A DNA stretch of 64,000 bases, taken from assembly GCF_000346465.2 (NCBI RefSeq), contig NC_034009.1, forward strand, positions 19,053,606 through 19,117,605, given 5' to 3'. The notes under the pieces are model-generated. The model saw nothing but the letters and a program-made list of their open reading frames with translations, made no database searches and was not told the origin of the DNA. The translations under genes and the position numbers were made by a program. Below are positions 20,155-31,801 of this stretch, piece after piece; the first letter of the stretch is position 1; each line of letters opens with the position of its first letter. This DNA is from Prunus persica. Its lineage: Eukaryota > Streptophyta > Magnoliopsida > Rosales > Rosaceae.

Positions 20155-22516
20155 TGAAAGGACCCGCCCCGAATTTTTCATAAACCCGAGGCGAACCCTT
20201 TGGAATTCCCGACATCATCCCAATGCCAGGCCCACTTACTAAAGACCGAGACTTCCTGCCGAAATTTCGGCAGAGTCTCCCCTATAAATTGGACATTTCT
20301 CAAAATTTATACCTGCATAAAAACGCATTTAATATTCCCAACTGGCAGCATGCACAATATAATTTCATGCAAATTCTCATAAATGGCCTTCGGCCTTCCA
20401 ATAATTCTCAAACAACTACCAAACAATTCAAATACAATTTATGACTAATATTTAGTCTGCGGCTGCACCTAATAACCTTAGGCTGCCTACGTACCCTCCT
20501 TGAGGGATCAAGCCACACGTAGTTCTTCCTTTAAACCTAATTCCACACTTGGGCGATACCGTATTTCATTTCTCTGTATTTCATATAATCTCCCCATACG
20601 CAGGTACAACCAACGCCACGTATGGGGCTTGTCAACACGCCGGATAACCTACGCCACGTGCGACCATGCCATACTATTATAATATCTCCTCATACGCCGG
20701 TACAACCAACGCCACGTATGGGGTCTGTCTCAACGCCGGATAACTTACGCCACGCGAGACCTGCACATCATATCACATATCTCCCCATACGCCGGTACAA
20801 CCAACGCCACGTATGGGGCCTGTCCCAACGCCGGATAACCTATGCCACGCGGGACCTGCACATCAAATCACATATCTCCCCATACGCCGGTACAACCAAC
20901 GCCATGTATGGGGTCTGTCTCAACGCTGGATAACCTACGCCACGTGAGACCTGAACATCATATTACAATTCTCCCCATACGCCGGTACAACCAACGCCAC
21001 GTATGGGGCCTGTCCACACGCCGGATAACCTACGCCACGTGGGACCTAACTCTCACTTGGTGGTATTTGTAGTGAAACCAAAATTCGGGGAGGTACCTAA
21101 GGTAGTGCGTATAGCACTCCAAACTGACATCCTAGACTCTGTTGTACCCTTGTACAACCATATATAATTATAATTATATATATTAATTCTAATATTGTGT
21201 AACCCTCCACAATAGTCTAGCACCCGATAATCTCCCCTGGAAAGGTGAGATTACTCCGGGAGACTCACGGTCAACCAAGGGTCAAACTACTCTAACCCTG
21301 GTCAAACGGACCTGCGGAACCCACGACCTCCAATTTCCGATCCGAAAGTCCCTATGGGTTCTACCAGGTATAGGACACTTGTCCTGCAAGTTTGGTTCAG
21401 ATCGGACGGTCGGATTGCTCACGATCGCACGATCTGACGGTTAATATAAATTATAAACTTTAAATTATTTATTCGGAACGTCCGGGGCTCCGATTCACAA
21501 TCCGTGAAATCCTACACGATCCTAGAAATACCTAGATCAACATATATTTAATTTGGGACCTTCCAACGGTCCCAACCTATCGAACCCGGATAACGCACAA
21601 TATGCGATCGTCCGTTCGATAGTCAAACGATGTCCGAATTGAGATCCGCGAAATCCTACGCACTCGTGACAACCTAAGGATCTCATCGAGACACAGTGCC
21701 ACTTTTTCTACAGTGCCCACGCGCCACCGCACACGCCGGCAGCGCGTGGGTGCCCAAAGCGATAACGCTTCGCCGGAAAATCTTAAAACCACGGCTCCAA
21801 ATTCCTACCCTAGGTATAACACCTTATTTGGAGCCACTTTTGTTCTTGGACCTACCCCAAAAAGTGGCCAGAAATGGCCGATCACGGCAGCAAAAGTTCG
21901 GCCGATTTTCAATTCGAAAATCGAGTGATCTAGAGGTAAAATCGATCAAAACCCAGCCAACCATCAGTTAGAGCATGAAAAATAGCTGAGAAACCATACC
22001 TTACTCGAACGATTTGGTTGAGAAACGAGGGAGATCGAGGAGCTTGAAGTTCCGACTGCAAACCGACGGTTTTCTGCATTTTCCGGCCAGCACAGGCCGC
22101 GTCGCCGGCGGGGAATGGTCGAGGAAGGAAGAGGACGTCGTCCCGGTCGTTTTGGTACCGGCCCCGTCCACAGCCGTAGTCGGTGGCCGGAGATACGAGG
22201 AGAGAGAGAGAGAGCCGACGGGAGAGGGAGAGAGGTCGCGGGAGAGAGAGAGAGAGGGAGAGAGAGAGAAACCAGATTTTATAAAAAAATCCCATTTTGA
22301 AATATTTACGATTGTGCCACTGGGCTTCTTTTGACCATATCTCTCTCGTTACAACTCCGATTCGAGCCCACTACGTGTCTATGAACTCGTCTCAGTATGA
22401 CCTATCCAAAAATACTAGTCACTGTCCCAAACTGTCTCCGGTTAAAAATACGACCAAAATACCCTTAAATAATTAAATAATTAAATAAGGGTTAAATTTG
22501 GGGTCGGGGTGTTACA
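20155..22516 (-). repeat. 3' LTR of the nested element (2,362 bp)
   Basis: It is nearly identical to 23747-26087 over its length, differing by scattered substitutions and small indels (for example the extra AATTTGGGACC sequence near 21550). The outer end retains TG...CA. It carries a 95-bp minisatellite and a GA-rich stretch (22197-22270). Confidence 0.95.
20590..21046. repeat. 95-bp minisatellite, five units, in the 3' LTR
   Basis: Units start at 20592, 20688, 20783, 20878 and 20973. Each contains CCCCATACG, an 18-base loop, and CGTATGGGG (a 9-bp hairpin), then a second hairpin closed by GTCTC/GAGAC or GTCCC/GGGAC, whose paired bases change together between units. Confidence 0.9.
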
Positions 22517-23746
22517 ATCTACCCCTCTTATAAAAAATTTCGTCCCCGAAATTTCCTACCTGTCACTCGAAGGGTTGTGAGCATGGGGCCCACATCTACC
22601 ACTCGGGTTCCCAAGTTCTTTCTCCACAACCGTGTTGGCAACTAAGCCAAAAGCTCTAGCTAAGGAAACAGAGAAAGAGAAGTCTCCTTCTCCAACTAAG
22701 AATACCCTCTATGGCGAGCTCGCGTGAGAGAGCAAGGAGGAAGAACCCTAATGTTCCACTCCTGTCAATCACGGCATTCAAGCCCACGCGAATGAAGTAC
22801 GGTTCCACCCAACTCCACTATTTCTCCCTTTAATTTGCCATGACCCTCCTTTGGTCGAACTTACAACTCCGTCACTCCCAGGTAACTCATCCAACAGAAT
22901 TTCTCTTCCGTATTTTCCTTCTTTCTTTAGAATCGATAAGCAGCATTGCCAACACGATTCTTTGAGAGAAATGTTAGAAAGGATCATTTTTACCGAATTG
23001 TAATCATCGTCGAACTCTCTCGACTATGATCTATTTCTGATTCCAATGAAAGATCTCTACTCAAACGTGCTCACGTGAGATGAGACCCCAAAGTACTCTC
23101 TCCATCTCCATAGGTAGGATTACCCAATCCATCTGGGTCTCATCCTTGGATTTGACCGCCGTATCCCACCACGCACGAGCCTCTTTCTGTAAGAGAATTA
23201 AGGCTATCGTAATCTCTTCCACACTTGTGATTTCGATTATACTAACGCCACCTTTCAGACCTTGGATCCCTTGATCCAACGTCAGGGAATTGCTCGTCCT
23301 AGAGAAAGGTTGTGCTCTTAATATCTTCGACTCGGTGCTCTAGGCACACAATCGAAAATTAGAAACATGTTCAGGCAATGGAGGATCCCTAGAAGCAGGT
23401 TGATCAACTCCCTATCCTCCCGCTTATGCGGACTCAACGAACAACTTTGGCATAGGGACATCCAACTGTACCATAAGTACAGGTGTTACCCTATGCAAAA
23501 CCTTCGGCTTCTATTCGGAACCTTCCGGAACTTCTGAAACAACCACTGTCTGTGGTAAAGCTCCAGCTCTTCTTATGCTCCGGCGGCCTATGTATCTTCC
23601 CTTTGTGAAATAATTTGACTTTTGTGACGTCCTCAACGTCGCAAATGTACCATTCTGATATGGAACCCATTTTGATCCCCACAATTTAAGGATGCACACA
23701 AGGTGCAGGGTCCACAGGAAATTGAACCTAGAGCTCTGATACCAAC
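22517..23746 (-). pseudogene. Internal region of the nested element with a gag relic
   Basis: Most of the 1.23 kb has no coding. On the minus strand 23279-23061 reads GIQGLKGGVSIIEITSVEE and then ALILLQKEARAWWDTAVKSK, resembling the Tekay gag core (a segment ending in A-x-x-WW). No protease, RT or integrase is found. A 14-bp purine tract (TAAGAGGGGTAGAT on the minus strand) borders the 3' LTR. Confidence 0.65.
23733..23744 (-). other. Primer binding site of the nested element
   Basis: The minus strand reads TGGTATCAGAGC, complementary to initiator tRNA-Met, two bases inside the 5' LTR edge. Confidence 0.9.
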
Positions 23747-26087
23747 TAAAAGGACCCGCCCCGAATTTTTCATAAACCCGAGGCGAACCCTTTGGAATTC
23801 CCGACATCATCCCGATGCCAGGCCCACTTACTAAAGACCAAGACTTCCTGCCGAAATTTCGGCAGAGTCTCCCCTATAAATTGGACAATTCCCAAAATTT
23901 ATACCTGCATAAAAACGCATTTAATATTCCCAACTGGCAGCATGCACAATATAATTTCATGCACATTCTCATAAATGGCCTTCGGCCTTCCAATAATTCT
24001 CAAACAACTACCAAACAATTCAAATACAATTTATGACTAATATTTAGTCTGCAGCTGCACCTAATAACCTTAGGCTGCCTATGTACCCTCCTTGAGGGAT
24101 CAAGCCACACGTAGTTCTTCCTTAAAACCCAATTCCACACTTGGGCGATACCGTATTTCATTTCTCTGTATTTCATATAATCTCCTCATACGCCGGTACA
24201 ACCAACGCCACGTATGGGGCCTGTCAACACGCCGGATAACCTACGCCACGTGCGACCATGCCATACTATTATAATATCTCCTCATACGCCGGTACAACCA
24301 ACGCCACGTATGGGGTCTGTCTCAACGCCGGATAACCTACGCCACGCGAGACCTGCACATCATATCACATATCTCCCCATACGCCAGTACAACCAACGCT
24401 ACGTATGGGGCCTGTCCCAACGCCGGATAACCTACGCCACGCAGGACCTGCACATCATATCACATATCTCCCCATACGCCGGTATAACCAACGCCACGTA
24501 TGGGGTCTGTCTCAACGCCGGATAACCTACGCCACGTGAGACCTGAACATCATATTACAATTCTCCCCATACGCCAGTACAACCAACGCCACGTATGGGG
24601 CCTGTCCACACGCCGGATAACCTACGCCACGTGGGACCTAACTCTCACTTGGTGGTACTTGTAGTGAAACCAAAATTCGGGGAGGTACCTAAGGTAATGC
24701 GTATAGCACTCCAAACTGACATCCTAGACTCTGTTGTACCCTTGTACAACCATATATAATTATAATTATATATATATTAATTCTAATATTGTGTAACCCT
24801 CCACAATAGTCTAGCACCCGATAATCTCCCCTGGAAAGGTGAGATTACTCCGGGAGACTCACGGTCAACCAAGGGTCAAACTACGCTAACCCTGGTCAAA
24901 CGGACCTGCGGAACCCACGACCTCCAATTTCCGATCCGAAAGTCCCTATGGGTTCTACCAGGTATAGGACACTTGTCTTGCAAGTTTGGTTCAGATCGGA
25001 CGGTCGGATTGCTCACGATCGCACGATCTGACGGTTAATATAAATTATAAACTTTAAATTATTTATTCGGAACGTCCGGGGCTCCGATTCACAATCCGTG
25101 AAATCCTACACGATCCTAAAAATACCTAGATCAACATATATTTAAAGGACCATCCAACGGTCCCAACCTATCGAACCCGGATAACGCACAATATGCGATC
25201 GTCCGTTCGATAGTCAAACGATGTCCGAATTGAGATCCGCGAAATCCTACGCACTCATGACAACCTAAGGATCTCATCGAGACACAGTGCCACTTTTTCT
25301 ACAGTGCCCACATGCCGCCGCACGCGCCGGCAGCGCGTGGGTGCCCAAAGCGATAACGCTTTGCCGGAAAATCTTAAAACCACGGCTCCAAATTCCTACC
25401 CTAGGTATAACACCCTATTTGGAGCCACTTTTGTTCTTGGACCTACCCCAAAAAGTGGCCGGAAATGGCCGTTCACGGCGGCCGAAGTTTGGCCGATTTT
25501 CAATTCGAAAATCAAGTGATCTAGATGTAAAATCGATCAAAACCCAGCCAACCATCATTTAGAGCATGAAAAATAGCTGAGAAACCATACCTTACTCGAA
25601 CAATTTGGTTGAGAAACGAAGGAGATCGAGGAGCTTGAAGTTCCGACTGCAAACCGGCGGTTTTCTGCATTTTTCGGCCAGCACAGGCCGAGTCGCCGGC
25701 GGGGAACGGTCGGGGAAGGAAGAGGACGTCGTCCCGGTCGTTTTGGTACCGGCCCCGTCCACAGCCGTGGTCGGTGGCCGGAGATACGAGGAGAGAGAGA
25801 GAGAGGGCCGACGGGAGAGGGAGAGAGGTCCCGGGAGAGAGAGAGAGGGAGAGAAAAAAATCCCATTTCGAAATATTTACGATTGTGCCACTGGGCTTCT
25901 TTTGACCATATCTCTCTCGTTACAACTCCGATTCAAGCCCACTATGTGTCTATGAACTCGTCTCAGTACGACCTATCCAAAAATACTAGTCACTGCCCCA
26001 AACTCTCTCTGGTTAAAAATATGACCAAAATGGCCTTAAATAATTAAATAATTAAATAAGGGTTAAATTTGGGGTCGGGGTGTTACA
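23747..26087 (-). repeat. 5' LTR of the nested element (2,341 bp)
   Basis: It is the partner of 20155-22516. Its inner end reads TA where the other LTR has TG on the plus strand, a single transition. It lacks about ten bases near 25145 and part of the GA-rich tract (25790-25855). Confidence 0.95.
24184..24638. repeat. 95-bp minisatellite, five units, in the 5' LTR
   Basis: The same array as at 20590-21046, with independent point changes (for example CCAGTAC for CCGGTAC, and one broken stem GTCCC/AGGAC in the third unit). Confidence 0.9.
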
Positions 26088-26092
26088 TCCAT

Positions 26093-26960
26093 GGTTCTGC
26101 CGGTCTGCTCCTTGAAAATCTTATTCACGAGCCTTTGATAGGTTGCTCCAGCATTCTTCAACCCAAAGGGCATGACCTTGTAGTAGTAGGTCCCTCTCTC
26201 GATGATGAAAGAGGTCTTCGCCTTGTCATCGTCGTACATCATAATTTGATTATAGCCGGAGTAGGCATCTATGAAGCTGAGCAGCTAGTTGGCGGAAGTT
26301 GAATCCATGAGCTGGTCGATCCTCGATAATGGAAAGTTGTTTTTAGGGCATGCTTTGTTGAGGTTGGTGTAATCGATGCACACTCTCCATTTGCCCTTTT
26401 CTTGTTTTGCCACTAGAACAATGTTGGCCAGTCATTCTAAGTAGGAGACCTCTTCAATAAATCTGGCAGCTAGAAGCTTGTCGATCTCGGCTTCAATGAT
26501 CGCGACTCGCTTGGGAGCGAAGTCACATCTCTTCTGCACCACGGGCTTGCTGGCAGGGTTGACATGGAGGCGGTGGCAGATGATGTTTGGGTCAATGCCG
26601 AGCATGTCAGATGGTGACCACGCAAACATGTCTTTGTTGTTTTGGAGGAAGGTGGTCAGCTCCACCTTCTCGTCTAGGCTTAGGAGCGAGCCGATCCGCG
26701 CTTCCTTGTCTGGCTGGTTAGGATCGAGAGGTACTAATTCAACGTCTTCCTCAGGCTTCCAACCTTCTTCAAGGGAGCCTTCCAGGCGGATTCCCTTCTC
26801 TCAATCCTTCTTGTTTGGATTCTGGCGTGAGCCGATCTGCACTTCTTTATCTGGCTGGCCAAGATAGGGGGTACTAACTCGATGTCATCCTCAGGCTTCC
26901 AACCTTTCTTAGGGAAGTCTTCCGGGCGGATTCCCTCACCTTGATCCTGGCTCATTAATT
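26093..26960 (-). pseudogene. Tat pol remnant: N-terminal and central reverse transcriptase
   Basis: The minus strand reads FLQNNKDMFAWSPSDMLGID, ASKPVVQKRCDFAPKR, WLANIVLVAKQEKGKWRVCI, LLSFIDAYSGYNQIMMYDDD and KVMPFGLKNAGATYQRLVNK, ending in GRTMD at the nested insertion. An unrelated-looking acidic stretch with a partial duplication (GWKPEDDIELVPPILA and a second copy at 26700-26790) lies upstream. Stop codons interrupt the frame near 26435 and 26285. Confidence 0.85.
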
Positions 26961-27206
26961 GCTATTGTGGGGTAGCAGCTCCCTTCCCGTTCGAGCTTGC
27001 TTGTTTGCTGGGAGCACTTCCTGCCTCGTTGGCAGCTTGCATTACTGGTGTGAACTGCAACTGCTTGCTCTTCTTGAGTCATTGAGCTGTGTATCTTCTT
27101 GCCATGGCTTGGTCACTATTGATCTGCCCGATTCCGCCTCCAGGGATAGGGTAGTGAATCTTCTGGTGTAGAGCAATGTGATGGCCTCAATCTTGCTGAT
27201 CCACGG

Positions 27207-27548
27207 TCAGCCCAAGATTCCATTGTAATGGGAGATCTCGTCGATGACCATGAAGGTTTGCGAGCAGACCACTAGGGGTGAGTGGACATCAAGGTCAATC
27301 GTTCCAACAGTGATTGATGTGGCCCTATTAAAGCCGGTGAGCGACCTGGAAAGTTTGCTAATCTTGAGCTCCAATCCTATCTGTTGGATGACAGATAGTT
27401 GCAGGATGTTGGCTGCGCTGCCCTCATCCATATGATCTCGCTCGATCACAGCTTGTTCAATCTGGATGCGGATGACTAGGGCGTCATTATACGGCAGGTC
27501 AAGCCCGATCAAGTCTTTCTTCTGGAAACCAATTATGGGTGTATCCAC
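27207..27548 (-). pseudogene. Tat aspartic protease remnant
   Basis: It reads GLDLPYNDALVIRIQIEQAV then HMDEGSAANILQLSVIQQIG. The usual V-D-x-G-S-S active-site motif of Tat proteases (VLVDEGSSADIL type) is degraded to MDEGSAANIL. It ends in a YNGILG equivalent of the second loop (Y-N-x-I-L-G-R). Confidence 0.8.
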
Positions 27549-27699
27549 AATGACTGGTACTCCTGTTGTGACTTGGGAGATATAAGTCGCCTGCGCGATC
27601 TTCCTCTTGCGTTCCTTGGTGGTCAGCCCGGACTCCTGGGAGTCAGCTAGAATGGTGTTGATTCTAATGACCTTTTTGGGAGGTTCCTTGGCAGCCGCA

Positions 27700-29957
27700 T
27701 CACGATCCTCGATCTGTTGGATGGATGGCCTTCTTTGCGACGAATTCTATGCAATGACCCTCTCTGACCAGCTCCTCAAGGTGCCTTTTCCAAGTGTTGC
27801 AGTTGTTGGTGTAATGACCGTGCTCTCCGTAGAATGCCCAGTATTTACTGGTGTCCCTCTCAGAGGGGTCTCTCTTCATGGGTGATTGCCTCCTCACCCA
27901 CGGCTTGTCCTTCACCTGAGCCAGGATCTGGTGAATTGGGATAGTGAAGTCAATGAAGGTCCCTATTTCTGAGCCCCTCTCTTGGGGTCGCAATCTGTGC
28001 TTATCCCGGGCTTTTTGCTCAAACTGGTTGCTCTTTTGGTTTGCCTGCTTCGTCGAGTGATCAACTTGCTCGCTGGCTTTCTTTGCGGCAATACGATCAT
28101 CGTCCCAAAGTGCGTAGCGTTCTGCCGTCGCGAACACTTCTGCCAAGGTTTGACTTGGAGTTACGGCCAGCTCCGAGTATAGCTCGTGCTCGGTTGGCAA
28201 ACCCTTCTTGAAAGCTGAGGATGTAACTTGGTCATTGCATCCTATGATGTTAGCCTTCTCAGCCTTAAATCATCTCAGGTAGTCTCGTGGAGACTCGTCT
28301 GGCTTCTTGCGCAGGTTGAACAGATGGTCCGCATGCTTTCTGATCGTCTTGTAGGAGGTGTACTCTTTTGTGAAGATGAGGGCTAACTCTTTGAAGTTTC
28401 CTATCGACACGGACGGTAGAGTGTGGAACCAGTCTTGAGCTGCTCCTTGCAGGGTCATCGAGAACACTTTGCACATCAGGGCATCGTCTGCCTTGTACAA
28501 GATCATAGCGCTCTTGAAGTGAATCAAATGGCTCTCAGGGTCAGAGTCCTCCTTGAATAGAGTGATGGATGGCGTTGTGAACCGCTTCGGTGGAGGAGCT
28601 CGTTCCACTTTGTCAGTAAAGGGCGAGCAGTCTACTCGATCAATTTCCTTGTGCAGGGCCTCCTCCGTGCTTCCTTTAAGTTGGAGAGCTTAGAGTCGAT
28701 CATTTACTAGCTTCTCCACATCCTCTGCTCGCAGGGCTGGAGTCTCGAGCCGGTGTCTTTGATGCCTCGAGCGCCACTGGCTAACTTCTTCCTCGGTTCC
28801 CAATGGTCGATCCCCTTGGGTGCTCTGCCCGTGAGGCAAATTAGGAGATTGAGCTTGTGAGGATTCCTCTACAACTTGTCGCCGCGTGTTGGTCCTTGAG
28901 CGGGTTGGTGGGCGTCGATCATCATCTTCTGCTCGCAAGGAAGGTCGCTCAGGTCGACGTCTTCGGTGCCTCGAGCGTGACTGGCTAACTTCTTCCTTGG
29001 TTCCCAAGGGTCGATCCCCTTGGGTGCCCTGCTCGTGGGGCAGATTAGTAGATTGAACTTGTGAGGATTCCTCTACAGCTTGCTGCCGCATGTTGGTCCT
29101 CTAGCGGGCTGGTGGGCGTCGGTCATTGCGCTCGTCATGCGACTGCTCACGAACTCGAGCTCCTTGTGGGCCCAAGCGAGCGTGGACATTAGACTGTGGG
29201 CCTAGCCTCTCGAGCACATTGGTCTTTGGTCGTAGCCTCGAACGGCTCAAAGTACGGCTCGCGGCTATCTGCGTCTCATCTGCTCTATCCCGTTCTCTCC
29301 CCTGCCGGTTTGCCCTTGTCTGACCAGCCTGGGACCTCTCGAACTGCTCACCGGCATGCTCGTTGCCCTCCTCTCCTCGTCACGGGGTCCAAGGTTAGGG
29401 CTTTGATTCAAGTTGATCTGCCTGAGTAGCTGGCCAATCAGGTTGTTTTGATCATCGACCTTCTGTGTGAGTTGATTGACCCGTGAGTTAAGGTCCACCT
29501 GACTGCGCGGATCAAGTAGAGTGTTGTGCATCGGGCTCAACGGCATATGGGCTAGGGCTCCATTAGATGCGTACACAGGTGCATATGTCAAGTATGATCG
29601 CAGAGGAGGGAAAGAATGGATCTGCTCCAAGACTGGGACGACGTCGAAATAGCCATAGGGCTGCGCAGCAAATCCGGTAGTTGAGTGGTATGGCTACTGC
29701 TGTGCTCCGACGGCAGGACATAGAGGTAGAGCAGCTTCGGTAATCGGCACTGGCAACTGCAAGGCTGTGGAGGTCCCGGGGTCATGTGATGGCTGTTCTG
29801 CAATTCCAGCAGCTGAAGGCGGCTGCAAAGCACTAGAAGACGACTGCAAGGCGTTGGCAGCCACGATTCTGTGCGGTTGCATTGAGGTTTCCACCACGAA
29901 ACCATGAGATGGGCCCATCGTGGTGGTGTTACTCTTCGTACGTCTTGTATCAACCAT
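27700..29957 (-). pseudogene. Tat gag remnant with zinc-knuckle-like tail
   Basis: The start codon is at 29957 (MVDTRRTKSNTTT). A disordered region holds a duplicated segment. The gag core lies at 28608-28270 (TLFKEDSDPESHLIHFKSAM, LQGAAQDWFHTLP). The tail holds a degraded C-x2-H-x4-H-x4-C box (YWAFYGEHGHYTNNC, first Cys lost). Stops interrupt at 29696, 29105, 28690 and 28270. Stop-containing frames and lost residues make it non-functional. Confidence 0.8.
28726..29113 (-). repeat. 204-bp in-frame duplication within gag
   Basis: Two copies of a 68-residue block (SSQ-VQS-NLPH, GDRPLGTEEEVSQ, SRHRRRR) start about 204 bp apart, and a partial third copy follows at 29101-29125. The DNA copies are about 90 percent alike by eye. 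Confidence 0.8.
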
Positions 29958-30016
29958 GGTTGTTTGAAAAAATGTGTGAAAGATGGATTTGGAGCACGCT
30001 TTGAATATATCTCGTG

Positions 30017-30036
30017 CTCTCAATGAAAGCACCAAT
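30017..30036 (-). other. Primer binding site region of the Tat element
   Basis: The minus strand reads TTGGTGCTTTCATTGAGAGC immediately inside the LTR. This sequence recurs at this place in plant Tat-like elements (recalled). I did not assign the tRNA. Confidence 0.6.
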
Positions 30037-30037
30037 T

Positions 30038-30784
30038 TGTGGAAGCAAATTTCCCCACGAGAATATTCGCCCAAGATTCATTCAACTTCTCCGCCTCTCT
30101 TTCTCCCTGCAAAACAGATCGGAGTAAAAGGACCACATCCGAGGGGTGTTGGCCAAAAGTCCTCCGATGCCTAAGTTAGGTAGGGTAATTCAAGAAAAAT
30201 CGAGTAGCCGGAGCCTTGTGTGATAGAGAGAAAGATAGGAGGTGGCTAGGGTTTTTGAGAAATAATTTATGTAGAGTTTTAGTAGGAATTTAGGCATACC
30301 TTAACCTTTGTGTGGCCATCCTTTTATAGTGGTCTCGGAGGCTAGGGTTTCAGAGGAATAATTCCGTAGATGGAAAGGAATTATTCCTCCCCGATTTGGA
30401 ATTGATTTGATTAATTAGGAATTTGATTTATTATGGTAAATCAAATTCCTAATTGGGGTAAGTATCAAATCAATTCCTAATTTAATTAGGTAACTCCTCA
30501 TTTAATTGGGAATTGGGGTAGGAATCAAATCAATTCTCGACCCAATTAGGTAATATTCTATTTAATTGGATAATCCCCAATTAAATTGAATAATTCCCAA
30601 TTAGGTCAAATAATCCCCAAATGGAAGGAATTATTTGACCTAGGGTTTTGATTTAATTAGTTTCCCACAAATATCAAAAGCACTTTTATGTAGTGTAAAA
30701 GCATTTTCAGTCCTTTTATTTATTTATTTCAATTCAAGCACTCTAATTCGAGAATATTCTTTATTCTCGGATCGAGTCATGACA
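30038..30784 (-). repeat. 5' LTR of the Tat element (747 bp)
   Basis: The minus strand runs from TGTCATGACTCGATCC to GCTTCCACA, with TG...CA ends. The part 30340-30640 is a run of AATTAGG/AATTCC variants, AT-rich and internally repetitive. Confidence 0.85.
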
Positions 30785-31790
30785 GATTCTCAACGGAAGG
30801 CAAGGTGAAATATACCATTGCTGATTATGTCTCCACACATAGATTATCTCCTCAAGCTAATAGATTGGAAAAAGCTTTGTAAGACCCAAAATGGGTGGAA
30901 GCAATGAATGTGGAGATGGAGGCTTTATAGAAGAATGGAACATGGGAGATAGTTCCGCAACTTGAAGGAAAGAAACCTGTTGGATGTCAATGGGAGTACA
31001 CAATTAAGCACAAAGCTGATGGCATAATAGACATATATAAAGCAAGACTTGTGGCCAAAGGGTATACGCAGACTTATGGAGTGGATTATCAGGATACGTT
31101 GCAGTCTATCATGATCAAGTACCAACCAACAAGGAGAGATATCAGAGATTAGTGGGAAGACTAATTTATCTTTTGCACACTAGACTAAATATCGCATATG
31201 CAGTTAATATTGTTAGACAGTTCATGCATTCTCCTAGTAAGGATCACTTAGAGGCAGTTATGAAGATTTTGAGTTATTTGAAGAAAGCTCTAGGCCAAGG
31301 CTTCATATTCAGAAAACTGGGACATTTGGATGTCAAGGGTAATACAGATGCAGATTGGGCAGACAATATAACAGATAGACGTTTACATCAGGTTACTTCA
31401 CTTTCATTAGAGGTAATTTGGTCACATGACAAAGTAAGAAGCAGAATGTAGTGGCTCGATCTTTAGCTGAGGAAGAATACAGGGGCATAGCACAAGGAGT
31501 TTGTGAAATCCTTTGGCTAAGAATACTCCTGTCTGAAATTGATTTTCCACCAAAGAAAGCATGGAGCTTTACTGTGACAACTAAGCTGTGTGAGAGCAAA
31601 TAATACAATTCAACATGACAGAACTAAGCATGTTGAAGTGGATAGGCATTATATCAAGGAGAAGTTGGTAGATAAGCTAATCTATATACCATTTGTAAAG
31701 TCAAAAGAACAACAGGCAGATGTCTTAACGCATGCAGTGTCAGTAAAGGTTTTTCATGACTCACTTGACAAGTTGGGCATATGAGATATA
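30785..31790 (+). pseudogene. Ty1/copia pol remnant: RT N-terminus joined to RNase H, catalytic core deleted
   Basis: It reads DPKWVEAMNVEMEAL, GTWEIVPQLEGKKPVG and KARLVAKGYTQTYGVDYQD up to about 31105. After a junction near 31105-31150 it jumps to GRLIYLLHTRLNIAYAVNIV, HLEAVMKILSYLKKA, TDADWADNITDRR and, after stops, DRTKHVEVDRHYIKEKLVD. The whole RT palm with the YVDD box is missing. Several stops and frameshifts also occur. Confidence 0.85.
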
Positions 31791-31801
31791 TATGTACCAA
31801 C

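Larger units (their letters stand above)
20155..26087 (-). mobile_element. Complete nested non-autonomous Tekay-like LTR retrotransposon (5,933 bp) with perfect target duplication
   Basis: Two long near-identical repeats, 20155-22516 and 23747-26087, flank a 1.23-kb internal part. The same five bases TCCAT stand just outside both ends (20150-20154 and 26088-26092). The minus-strand orientation is fixed by the initiator-Met primer site at 23744-23733 and by a purine tract at 22530-22517. The minus-strand LTR opens TGTAACACCCCGACCCC. Only a gag relic remains inside, so it needed help from an autonomous relative. It sits inside the Tat RT gene. Confidence 0.95.
18195..30784 (-). mobile_element. 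Tat-lineage Ty3/gypsy retrotransposon, decayed, lacking integrase, hosting a nested element
   Basis: Reading the minus strand from 30784: a 747-bp LTR, primer site, gag, protease, RT, RNase H, and a second (archaeal-like) RNase H that marks the Tat lineage. Integrase and most of the 3' LTR are gone. The two LTR copies (18195-18459 and 30038-30784) start alike, with TGTGG[GA]AGCAAATTTCCCC on the plus strand. The 5-bp flanks differ (aatat left, gattc right), so the element was rearranged after insertion. Positions 20155-26087 are a younger nested element. Confidence 0.85.

Noticed and set aside
20622..20933. 103-codon open frame in the LTR minisatellite (and its twin at 24214-24525)
   Set aside because: It arises because the repeat lacks stops in one frame. 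There is no protein family signature and the open frames track the repeat only.
20500..21072. Regular repeats with spacers that could be mistaken for a CRISPR array
   Set aside because: The whole 95-bp unit repeats, with no unique spacers. It lies in both LTRs of a plant retrotransposon, so it is a minisatellite.
21930..22334. Ser/Leu- and Arg/Glu-rich open frames on both strands
   Set aside because: Products of the GA-rich microsatellite in the LTR; low complexity on either strand.
18195..30784. Idea that the two LTR copies define one intact element
   Set aside because: The 5-bp flanks differ, the left LTR is cut at 18459 and integrase is missing, so the structure has been rearranged.
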